Positions 27,458-34,924 of a stretch of 34,924 bases of DNA are shown here, piece after piece. Source of the DNA: an uncultured Chlorobiaceae bacterium (GTDB lineage Bacteria; Bacteroidota; Chlorobiia; Chlorobiales; Chlorobiaceae); the NCBI GenBank assembly GCA_903851385.1, contig CAINOC010000003.1, forward strand, positions 1 to 34,924, given 5' to 3'. The position numbers and the translations under genes are program-made. Position 1 is the first letter of the stretch; every line of letters begins with the position of its first letter. The notes under the pieces are model-generated. The model was not told the DNA's origin, did no database searches, and worked only from the letters and a program-made list of their open reading frames with translations.

Positions 27458-29452
27458 TCATTGTTTCAGGCGTTTGAGTGCTTCTCTGGCTTGCGGGAGC
27501 CCCTGATCGGATGCCAATTGATACCATTGCCTGGCGTCTGTTTTGCTTGCTGTTACTCCTTCTCCCTTTTCGATCATCACGCCCAAGTAATACTGTGCAT
27601 TCGGGTTGCCTTGCAGTGCTGAAAAACGATACCATTTCAGAGCTTCAACATTGTTTTTCATGATACCAAACCCGTTAGCGTACATCCAGCCGAGATGACA
27701 CTGGGCATGCGCATTGCCCTTATCAGCTGCCAGTCGGTACCATTTGACTGCCTCCGCATTGTCTTTTTTGACACCCTCACCGTTGTAGTACATCCATCCA
27801 AGGTTGTACTCTGCGACAGCGAGCTTCAGCAAGGCTGCAAACCGGTACCACTTCACCGCTTCAACGCTGTTTTTAGTGACACCCTGACCCTGGTAGAGCA
27901 TGGCCCCGTAGTTGAACTGACTGATTGCAAGGCCATTTTGTGCCGCCATCCGGTACCATTTCGCTGCTTCTGTATAGTTTTTCGAGACTCCCTCTCCTTT
28001 ATAAAAGGCGTTGGCGAGATTAAGCTGAGCCTGTGACAGGCCCTTATCCGCTGCTATCCGATAGTGTTTTACTGCTTCAGTATAGCTTTGTGCAACTCCC
28101 TGGCCTTGATAGTACATCCATCCGAGGTTGTAATGACCAACTGCTAATCCTTGTGCTGCCGCCAGACGAAACCATTTTTGAGCTTCAGTATAATTTTGTT
28201 TAACTCCTTCGCCTTTGTAGTACATCAATCCAAGATTGGACTGGGCCAGTGAGAACCCCTTGTCCGCAGCCTGACGATAGTACTTTGCGGCCCTGACATA
28301 GTCCTGTTTAACGTTAAGGCCCTGATATAATATTTCAGCAATGCTGAATTGAGCTTGTGGAAGACCTTTCACTGTTGCATCATAATACCACTTTAACACT
28401 TCCTTATCGTTTTGATCAAATGCCTGTGCTGGATTGTTGTAGTATCCGACATTGAAATCATAGTAAGGCTTCATTCGTCCCTGTTCGGCGGCCAGACGAT
28501 ACCATTTAGATGCTGTAACTATATTACGCTGAACCCCCCGGCCATCCTGATACAACACGCCTAAATTGAACTGGGCCCTTACAAACCCGCGCTGAGCAGC
28601 TAAACTGTACCATTTCAGAGCTTGAACATCGCTTTGCGGGACACCCTGACCCATGGAGTACATCCATCCGAGGCTGTACTGTGCAATTGGAAGATTATGA
28701 GCCGCCGCAAGAGTGTACCAGTGAACAGCTATCGTATCATTTTGGGGAACACCAAGACCACGCTCGTACATCGAGCCAAGATTATACTGAGCCATTGCCA
28801 TTTGCTGCGCTGCAGCCAGACGATACCAGCGAACTGCCTCCGTATAGTTTTTTTGAACTCCCTCTCCCATCTCATACATGGCTCCGAGATTGTTCTGAGC
28901 AACAGCATAACCCTTTGATGCCGACCGGAGATACTCCTTCAAGATATCACGGGCACTCGAGGTTATCCCATCACCCTTAAAAGAAATGATTGCATAATTC
29001 GGACGAATTGCAATATCAGTCTGCGCTGCCGCAAGCCGGTACCATTGTACTGCCAAAGCATAGTTTTGAGGAACTCCCAGACCGCGCTCGTACATTATGC
29101 CCAGATTGTATTGAGCCTTTGCAAATCCATGCTGAGCGGCCAGACGGTACCATTTAACGGCCTCTAGATTGTTTTTAGTGACTCCCCTGCCATTGGCATA
29201 CGCTTCTCCAAGATTGTTCTGACCCAGGGCAATTCCAGCAGCCGCCATAAGCCGAAACGTTTTTACAGATTCGATATCGTTATTTTTTTCCGAAACATTG
29301 TTATTCTTGACTACCCCACAATTGAATTGCGCCTGAACAATGCCCTGTTCTGCAGTTATACGAGGATTTACTATTGGAATGGGTGAAATCTCAGCCCTTA
29401 GGGATGTAAAAAAAAGGAGAACTGAAATAACGGATAACAAGAGCTTTTTCAT
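27458..29452 (-). CDS. Exported Sel1-repeat protein
   Basis: A 664-residue protein with a signal peptide (about 1-20, ending SLRA) and then roughly sixteen Sel1/TPR-like repeats of 36 residues, each following A-Q-x-N-L-G-x-M-Y-x-x-G-x-G-V with E-A-V-K-W-Y-R-L-A-A. Two repeats are degenerate (the blocks around RPNYAIISFKGDG and RMKPYYDFNVGYY). Sel1 solenoids mediate protein contacts; exported ones in other bacteria take part in envelope assembly or host contact. Neighbouring repeats are very alike in DNA, so copy number may change by recombination. No partner gene is evident. Confidence 0.93.
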   Translation of the reverse strand: MKKLLLSVISVLLFFTSLRAEISPIPIVNPRITAEQGIVQAQFNCGVVKNNNVSEKNNDIESVKTFRLMAAAGIALGQNNLGEAYANGRGVTKNNLEAVKWYRLAAQHGFAKAQYNLGIMYERGLGVPQNYALAVQWYRLAAAQTDIAIRPNYAIISFKGDGITSSARDILKEYLRSASKGYAVAQNNLGAMYEMGEGVQKNYTEAVRWYRLAAAQQMAMAQYNLGSMYERGLGVPQNDTIAVHWYTLAAAHNLPIAQYSLGWMYSMGQGVPQSDVQALKWYSLAAQRGFVRAQFNLGVLYQDGRGVQRNIVTASKWYRLAAEQGRMKPYYDFNVGYYNNPAQAFDQNDKEVLKWYYDATVKGLPQAQFSIAEILYQGLNVKQDYVRAAKYYRQAADKGFSLAQSNLGLMYYKGEGVKQNYTEAQKWFRLAAAQGLAVGHYNLGWMYYQGQGVAQSYTEAVKHYRIAADKGLSQAQLNLANAFYKGEGVSKNYTEAAKWYRMAAQNGLAISQFNYGAMLYQGQGVTKNSVEAVKWYRFAALLKLAVAEYNLGWMYYNGEGVKKDNAEAVKWYRLAADKGNAHAQCHLGWMYANGFGIMKNNVEALKWYRFSALQGNPNAQYYLGVMIEKGEGVTASKTDARQWYQLASDQGLPQAREALKRLKQ

Positions 29453-29527
29453 GAATAATCGGCATTTTCAAATCGATTGCACTTAAAATAAGCTGTAACC
29501 TATTTTATTGTTGTTCATTACAGGGCA

Positions 29528-30862
29528 TTATCGCTCAAGAGCCGGACTTGTGTAGAGCGTAACGAAATTTCCCCCTCGACTCTTCGATGCATTCATGGCA
29601 TCTTCAGCATTCTTCATAAGAGTCTGTTCATTCTCACCATGATCCGGAAAAACAGCGATACCGATACTGCATGTTATATTGATAACATAACCCTCAATCT
29701 CGAAAGGCTATTGTATGGCTTTCAGGATTTTCTCTGCAATGCTGACAGCATTTGCTGTTTCAACAATCGGGGATGCCAGTACTACAAACTGATCACCGCC
29801 AATACGAGCCAGAGTATCGCTGCTTCTCTGCAGGATTCCGAGAGTACGCACTGCAACCTGCTGGAGCAGCAAATCACCAAATCCATGTGAGAGTGCTTCG
29901 TTAACCGGTTGGCTTTTATCAAGATCAAATATCATCAACGCCGCTTTCGTTTTGCTCCGTCGACACAGGCCTGTGAACATGTTTATCCGCTCCGTAAGAA
30001 GACGGCGATTTGCAAGGCCTTTCAACTGCTCAGCACCATTGTTCCAAGTGATCACATCTCCCTGCGGATTGAGCATGAACATGGCGTATTCTTTTGTAGC
30101 ATCCAGCAGCAGACGGAAATGTTCTTCACTCAATCGCAGTTTTTCGGTATAATCGCGCAACGCTGAAGTGCGCTCTTCAACGCGCTGATCGAGTTCGTTG
30201 TTGAGTTGCTGCAACGCCTCTGCAGCCTGCTTCCGAGCAGCGAATTCACGATTGAGCAGGATTAAGGAAAGCAACAGCAGAAGGCTTCCACCTATTCCGC
30301 CTGCTGCTATTGAGACTATCGAATTTTGCAGGCTTGCAGAAGCATCAGTGGTGGCCTGCTGAAGAATCCTTGTCTGGCGCTGTTTCATCGTGTCAATCAG
30401 ACTTAGGCTCGTTTTCATCATGTCATTTTCGATATTGCTCGTTATCGATGCCTTGGCAGCATCAAACCCTTTAGCTACCCTCAAATTAATGACTTGCTCC
30501 ATAAGGAGGATTTTTTTCGAAACAAGCGGAACAAGCGATGCAAGGGAACTTTGCAGTACCGGATCGCCTGCGCTCAATTGACGAAGGTCGAAGAGCTGCT
30601 GCTGTATGCCGTCAGGTGAAAGCTCGAAAAAATAGGGCTCGAGATAGTGCTCATCGCCTGTAATGACGTACCCACGCTCGGTTGTTTCAAGCTCTGTAAG
30701 GTGCGTAAGGAGATGTTCAAGGCTGTTGATCGTTTTGAGCGTATGGCTGACCTGGCGGTTACTCTCGATGAGTGTGCGTAAACTGAAAAAAATAAAGGTT
30801 CCTGTCCCCAGAATGATGACGACGGCCAATGCAAACGCTATTTTTGAAAGATTGCGATTCAT
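29528..30862 (-). pseudogene. Broken CHASE3-PAS-GGDEF diguanylate cyclase gene
   Basis: The open frame from 30862 stops at a TAG at 29708-29710 after 384 residues. The same frame then continues for 59 codons (PFEIEGYVINITCSIGIAVF onwards, ending at TAA 29528-29530) with a perfectly good second half of a GGDEF domain. The first part has TM1 (~8-28), CHASE3 (~35-175), TM2 (~185-203) and a coiled coil, followed by the start of a PAS domain that jumps at residue ~282 straight into GLANRRLLTERI, the middle of a GGDEF domain. The active-site motif is GGDQF (355-359). Three independent lesions argue that cyclic-di-GMP synthesis is lost. A truncated CHASE3 protein could still be made. Confidence 0.85.
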
Positions 30863-31137
30863 GATTTGTTTCCAGATTTATATCCGTTTTCATGGTGAAT
30901 CAGTTATTCCAGAAAAAACATATACTAAGTTTAACTATTCTTAAGCGCAATAACGATATGACGAGTTAAATAGTTGGCAGTTAGCAGTGGGCTGTTAGCA
31001 GTAATGAGAAGGGTGTCGGGGAATAGCAGTTATGGGAGTTATACATGACGGGGTGGGGCAATGCAGGGGTGAGTATAAGAGAGATCCCTCACTGCGTTTC
31101 GGGATGACAATGGGTGGAGTTCGGTATAGCGGTGGAC
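30863..31137. other. Repeat-bearing gap 3' of the HD-GYP gene
   Basis: This 275-bp gap between two minus-strand genes contains degenerate GGCAGTT/AGCAGT units at 30973-31002 and the third hairpin element at 31083-31107. I see no gene in it. Confidence 0.7.
31083..31107. repeat. Dispersed hairpin repeat, copy 3
   Basis: GATCCCTCA, a 7-nt spacer, TCGGGATGA, followed by CAATGGG. It lies 31 bp beyond the HD-GYP gene stop and about 80 bp after GGCAGTT-like units, the same composite order as at 14-134. Confidence 0.8.
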
Positions 31138-32310
31138 TTAGCTTAAAGAGGGGGGATTTAAGGTGAAAGAAAACCTTTTTTCATCAAAAAGCCGTACGCA
31201 TGAATCCACAACAGCTGGATCATAAAGAGTTCCACGGCCTTGCTTAATTTCCGCTAATGCGGCATCAATCCCAAGCTCAGAGCGATAAGGGCGACGAGAT
31301 GCCATAGCTTCAATGACGTCAGCCAACGCAATAATTCTCGACCCAAGCAAAATTTCATCACCTTTCAGTCCCTGCGGATATCCGCTTCCATCCATTCTCT
31401 CATGATGCTGCAAGATTATAAGAGCTATCGGCCATGGGAATTTAATATTTTTGATAATGTCATAGCCAGCCTCGACATGGGTTTGAATCAACTGATATTC
31501 GACCTTGCTGAGCTTTACCGGCTTAGTCAAAATTTCAACAGGAATACTGATTTTCCCTACATCATGAATAGTTGAGGCTAACTCTATACCATGGATAGTT
31601 TCTTCCGATAAACCCAGCTCCCTTGCAATCGCTGATGCCAATTGCCCCACACGACGCATGTGACCGGCAGTATATTCATCACGGGATTCAACGGTATTGG
31701 CTATCGATTTGATTGACTCTTCAAGGCTCTGTTGCAGTTCATTAGATGCTTTTAAAGCAGCAAATGCCATTTTTTTAGAAGCGACGATCTCCTCGATCTG
31801 CTTTACTTCGGTCAGGTCGGTAGCTACCAGACAAAAAATATCACTTTCTTTACCAACCTTTACTTTACCAATCGAAATATAAATGGGAACTCGATCTCCA
31901 TCTTTAGCAACTAAAATCAATTCACCGCGATGCTTTTCCGTAGAATCTATTTTCAAGAGTGATTTTAAGATCATTCGATTTTCGGGATCCAACCAAGATT
32001 GAATGGTTCCACCAATCACCTTTTCCAGGGGAGACTTCACCATCTCCGCAAACCGCTTATTAGAGAATAAAATAAGGCCATCAGGCATCACGGTTAGAGC
32101 ACCTTCGCTCATTTCCTCAAGCAATATACGATAGGGTTGATCAGGATTGATCAGAGTAAAAATCTGCTCACCCGATTTACCAGATACCACCAAAGCATCA
32201 ACAGCACCCTCGCGAATGGCATCCAAAGCTGCATGGGCTTCGAGCAATTCAGTGCGCAAATCATCTACTTCTCTCTTGAGCTCTCCTTGAGATTTCAATT
32301 CTGCTTTCAT
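31138..32310 (-). CDS. PAS/HD-GYP response protein of the Kai operon
   Basis: A 390-residue soluble protein with an N-terminal coiled coil (~1-45), a PAS domain (~58-168, EEMSEGALTVMPDGLILFSN to CLVATDLTEVKQ), a linker helix, and an HD-GYP domain (~195-380) with the metal pair His249-Asp250 (IHDVGKI) and the signature HHERMDGSGYPQG (302-314). HD-GYP proteins hydrolyse cyclic di-GMP or act as scaffolds; the complete motifs favour an active phosphodiesterase. There is no receiver or membrane domain. It starts 3 nt after the kaiB stop, so it is co-translated with the Kai proteins and is a candidate output of that module. Confidence 0.92.
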   Translation of the reverse strand: MKAELKSQGELKREVDDLRTELLEAHAALDAIREGAVDALVVSGKSGEQIFTLINPDQPYRILLEEMSEGALTVMPDGLILFSNKRFAEMVKSPLEKVIGGTIQSWLDPENRMILKSLLKIDSTEKHRGELILVAKDGDRVPIYISIGKVKVGKESDIFCLVATDLTEVKQIEEIVASKKMAFAALKASNELQQSLEESIKSIANTVESRDEYTAGHMRRVGQLASAIARELGLSEETIHGIELASTIHDVGKISIPVEILTKPVKLSKVEYQLIQTHVEAGYDIIKNIKFPWPIALIILQHHERMDGSGYPQGLKGDEILLGSRIIALADVIEAMASRRPYRSELGIDAALAEIKQGRGTLYDPAVVDSCVRLFDEKRFSFTLNPPSLS

Positions 32311-32313
32311 TCG

Positions 32314-32649
32314 TTATGTAGATTTCAAATCTAAACCGACTAGCACCTTCTCGGTATTTGACAGGTCACCAATAATACGGCGAAGAGGAGGAGGAAGCTC
32401 TTTAATGAGCGTCGGTATTGCAATGATCTGATGCCCGGCAGCCAGTTGGGGTTGCTGATATAAATCAATCACCTCTAAAACGTAGCGCCCATCAAGTTTT
32501 TCGTCGCAAATCTTCTTTATATTTTCAATAGCCGACATCGAATGTATCGTAGTTCCAGCTACATACAACCGCAAAATCCATTTTTTAGATCGCGCTGCTG
32601 CAGTTTCTTTTTTTTTATGAACTCGTAAATCAATCGGTTTATCAGTCAT
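32314..32649 (-). CDS. kaiB: KaiB-family protein
   Basis: KaiB is a thioredoxin-like protein that can switch fold and bind the KaiC ring. I use the ATG at 32649 (111 residues), supported by AAGGGG 7 nt upstream; the TTG two codons earlier lacks good spacing. The core ([20 protein letters not shown], then [34 protein letters not shown] and EKVLVGLDL) follows KaiB closely. A basic N-terminal extension of ~22 residues precedes it. It lies 37 bp after kaiC and 3 bp before the HD-GYP gene. No kaiA is present. Whether it takes part in rhythms is unknown; non-cyanobacterial KaiB proteins often act in stress adaptation. Confidence 0.95.
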   Translation of the reverse strand: MTDKPIDLRVHKKKETAAARSKKWILRLYVAGTTIHSMSAIENIKKICDEKLDGRYVLEVIDLYQQPQLAAGHQIIAIPTLIKELPPPLRRIIGDLSNTEKVLVGLDLKST

Positions 32650-32686
32650 TTGCAACCCCTTGGAGTCAGGTCGATTATAGCCCCTT

Positions 32687-34411
32687 TCATTTTGATTTTC
32701 TTTTGGCTTTTAATGGCGTTTTTTTTTCATCAACGTCACGTACTCTCCCCATTGCAGTTCGATCCTGACTTACTTGCGTTCGACGGTTTTTTTCCTGTGC
32801 AATTTTTTTGAGATTGCTCGATTCCTCGGCTGCGAATTCGGCTCGCATAGCAGCGATCCTGGAATCTAAAACATTACGCTTGTTTTCCAGATCAAACTGC
32901 CGAAGCTCAATTTCTTCCTGTAATTTGAGACCTAATGCCTTTTCATGAGCCAGCATATTCAAGCGTGCTCCGCCTGTTGCGACCCCACCAGTGCCTAAAT
33001 AAACATCGAATATTTCCACACCGTGATCTGAAATCAAAAATTCCCGCACCTGGTTAGAGTGGTTCATGCCGCGTGACTTGAGAATATAGATGCCACGATT
33101 CCGCTCTCCATCACTCTCAAGATCCCTCAACAAAATCCATGAATCAATGAGTGATGAAATATTAACTGCGGAAACCTCTGATGGCAATCCACTCGGCGTT
33201 AAGCTGCCAAACATGGTCGTGATGCCAAGGGATTTCATATGGTCAACAAACTTCATCAATATTCTTTTTACGTCACTGAAGTTTGAAATATCTGAAAAGC
33301 TGGTCACAGGATCCATGATGACAACTTTTGGGGCATATTTGGCGATCACCTTTAGAGCCAGTACAAGATGCATATCCAACCCGCACTGTGTAGGCCGCCT
33401 GGATTCCATGTGAAGAAGACCTTTTTTTACCCACTGATCAAGGTTAAGCCCAACCGAGCACATATTTCTACTGATCTGATCCGGCGACTCCTCGAAAGAA
33501 AAATAGACAACGCGCTCATTGCGCCTACACGCTGCATCCGCAAAATGTGACATGAAAGTAGTCTTACCCGTACCGGACGTACCAGAAATCAAAATGACAC
33601 TACCTTTAAAGAACCCTTCGCCCCCAAGCATAGTATCCAGCCTTGGAATTCCGCTGGAAACTCTGGTATTTGAAACTTGGTACTCCAGCCTTGAAGCAGT
33701 AATAGGTATGAGAGAAACACCCTCACTATCAATGACAAAAGGATACTCATTGGTGCCATGAGATGAGCCTCGATACTTCACGATACGTAATCTGCGTGAG
33801 GCAACCCGATCTTCAATGCTAATAGTTAAATTAATCACACAGTCAGAAACGAACTCTTCTATACCCTGACGAGAAAGGGTATCTTTACCACCTTCCCCAG
33901 TAATTATCGCAGTAACACCCTTATCCTTCAGCCAACGAAACAGACGACGCAGTTCAGCACGCAAAACGGCTGGATTAGGCAGACTGCTAAAGAGTGTACA
34001 AATGGTATCAAGAACGATGCGTTTGGCACCAATCGAATCAATGGCGGCACCCAATCGAATAAACAGGGCATCCAGGTTGTAGTCACCTGCTTCAACTATT
34101 TCATTTCGATCGATATAAACAAAATCTACAAACACCTTTTTGCCAGCAATTAAACCCTTCAGGTCGAAACCGATCGAAGCGACATTGGCGATTAAATCGT
34201 TTGTCGATTCTTCAAAGGCCATGAATACGCCGGGCTCATTAAATTGCATGGCACCCCGGAGCAAAAACTCCATAGCAAGCAACGTTTTTCCGGTCCCTGT
34301 ATTGCCGCAAATGAGGGTGGCTCGACCCTTGGGCAGCCCACCATCGGTAATGATATCCAAGCCTTCAATGCCCGTTAAGGCCTTGAGAAGTTGCGGCCTG
34401 TGTTCCGGCAT
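32687..34411 (-). CDS. kaiC: KaiC-family double ATPase (KaiC2-like)
   Basis: A RecA-like protein with two KaiC domains, CI (~10-240) and CII (~245-475). Counting from the ATG at 34411 (574 residues), CI has Walker A GNTGTGKT (36-43) and a Glu pair in FEES (67-68), and CII has GTSGTGKT (277-284) and FEES (307-308). At the cyanobacterial Ser431-Thr432 position it has Ser419-Ser420 ([13 protein letters not shown]), as in KaiC2-type proteins. Residues ~480-574 form a charged coiled coil with a basic tail, well beyond cyanobacterial KaiC. No ribosome-binding site is seen. It is the first gene of the kaiC-kaiB-HD-GYP operon. Autophosphorylation is inferred from family. Confidence 0.95.
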   Translation of the reverse strand: MPEHRPQLLKALTGIEGLDIITDGGLPKGRATLICGNTGTGKTLLAMEFLLRGAMQFNEPGVFMAFEESTNDLIANVASIGFDLKGLIAGKKVFVDFVYIDRNEIVEAGDYNLDALFIRLGAAIDSIGAKRIVLDTICTLFSSLPNPAVLRAELRRLFRWLKDKGVTAIITGEGGKDTLSRQGIEEFVSDCVINLTISIEDRVASRRLRIVKYRGSSHGTNEYPFVIDSEGVSLIPITASRLEYQVSNTRVSSGIPRLDTMLGGEGFFKGSVILISGTSGTGKTTFMSHFADAACRRNERVVYFSFEESPDQISRNMCSVGLNLDQWVKKGLLHMESRRPTQCGLDMHLVLALKVIAKYAPKVVIMDPVTSFSDISNFSDVKRILMKFVDHMKSLGITTMFGSLTPSGLPSEVSAVNISSLIDSWILLRDLESDGERNRGIYILKSRGMNHSNQVREFLISDHGVEIFDVYLGTGGVATGGARLNMLAHEKALGLKLQEEIELRQFDLENKRNVLDSRIAAMRAEFAAEESSNLKKIAQEKNRRTQVSQDRTAMGRVRDVDEKKTPLKAKRKSK

Positions 34412-34924
34412 CAACTTTTTTTTTGATTTACTTTAGCTTTCGCCATGATGTATGCACGTTCATGATTTCAATCGACCAGGATGCGCTACACTTTATGATA
34501 CAATACCTTCCTTCACGGCTCTTAGACTATTCCATCAATTGACTCACCGGTAAAGACGACAAATGCCATTACCTAATCATTACCAGCACACTCCACCTAT
34601 ATAAAGTATATTTTTTTTATACGGAGTCAAAATGTTTCAATCGCCCGGATGATTGCTTCTTCCATTTTTACAGATGCCCTATCAAGCATTAAAAACCAGT
34701 ATAATGTGCTCCTGACCGTAACCGGACACCCGAGATTAATCAACAAAAGCCAGTAGAGTGCGTACAAATTTTAATATATAATATAAGTAGTGCCTGACAG
34801 AAAACCTTTGTTTTTTGAAAATCTTACAACCCCATCAAGATCAAAAGCTGTTTGTTTTTGACCCGGCAGAGATGTTTTTGCGTTTATCAGGATTTCCCAA
34901 GAGCAAACGACTGAATTGTACGTC
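34412..34924. other. 513-bp gap upstream of kaiC
   Basis: I find no convincing gene in either strand. On the minus strand, TTGACT (revcomp of 34625-34630) is followed after 14 bp by TATACT in a very AT-rich patch (34597-34630), which could be a poor promoter about 200 bp before kaiC. The stretch runs to the window edge, so an upstream gene may start just outside. Confidence 0.45.

Noticed and set aside
27279..27635. 118-residue minus-strand frame at the 3' end of the Sel1 gene
   Set aside because: It is built from the intergenic repeats and an out-of-frame piece of the Sel1 gene.
31138..34924. A kaiA gene near kaiBC
   Set aside because: No frame resembles KaiA; KaiA is largely confined to cyanobacteria.

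Overview
The window is chromosomal DNA of a green sulfur bacterium (Chlorobiaceae, probably the Chlorobium/Pelodictyon group). The decisive gene is fmoA (1988-3088), the Fenna-Matthews-Olson bacteriochlorophyll a protein. A thioredoxin-reductase-like ferredoxin-NADP reductase, menA and a Chlorobium-type malate dehydrogenase agree with this. From memory, fmoA, mdh and fnr lie in one neighbourhood of the Chlorobaculum tepidum chromosome (around CT1499-CT1512), so much of 1-23 kb looks like a conserved housekeeping block. I saw no tRNA, rRNA, CRISPR array, integrase or transposase.

Layout. 1-6.6 kb: a heptamer tandem repeat, lnt (-), fmoA (+), a MerR regulator (-), an ABC exporter half (+) and purT (-). 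6.6-9.7 kb: an accessory island of small genes holding a Phd/YefM-ParE pair, a MazEF pair, a lone HicB-like protein, a PIN-domain protein with a small overlapping partner, and an unknown membrane-anchored coiled-coil protein. 10-14.1 kb: mutS and a B12-binding radical SAM gene, coupled by a TGATG overlap. 14.3-16.5 kb (+): a small membrane protein, rplU-rpmA, and mdh. 16.8-22.4 kb: a compact minus-strand run in the order Cys-rich unknown, fnr, menA, aguB, M48 protease, aguA. It combines electron transfer to NADP, menaquinone synthesis and the agmatine-to-putrescine route. 22.5-26.6 kb: hisF, a PPK2-family kinase, and an OmpR-type two-component pair preceded by helically phased TTTTAAG boxes.

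26.6-34.9 kb is the signalling and accessory end. It holds an L,D-transpeptidase-like protein, an exported protein with about 16 Sel1 repeats, a broken CHASE3-PAS-GGDEF gene, and a minus-strand operon kaiC-kaiB-PAS/HD-GYP. The Kai operon is the most interesting system here. A KaiC2-like double ATPase with a Ser-Ser phosphosite dyad and a coiled-coil tail is followed by KaiB, then 3 nt later by a cyclic-di-GMP-phosphodiesterase-like output protein. The neighbouring diguanylate cyclase gene has decayed through an internal fusion, a GGDQF motif and an in-frame amber codon.

Three copies of a composite intergenic element occur at the 3' ends of minus-strand genes (lnt, the Sel1 gene and the HD-GYP gene). 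Each has 6-7 bp repeats followed by a GATCCCTCA/TCGGGATGA hairpin. One copy supplies the stop codon of lnt. Terminator hairpins follow fmoA, rpmA and mdh, and a 24-bp palindrome separates the convergent ABC-exporter and purT genes.
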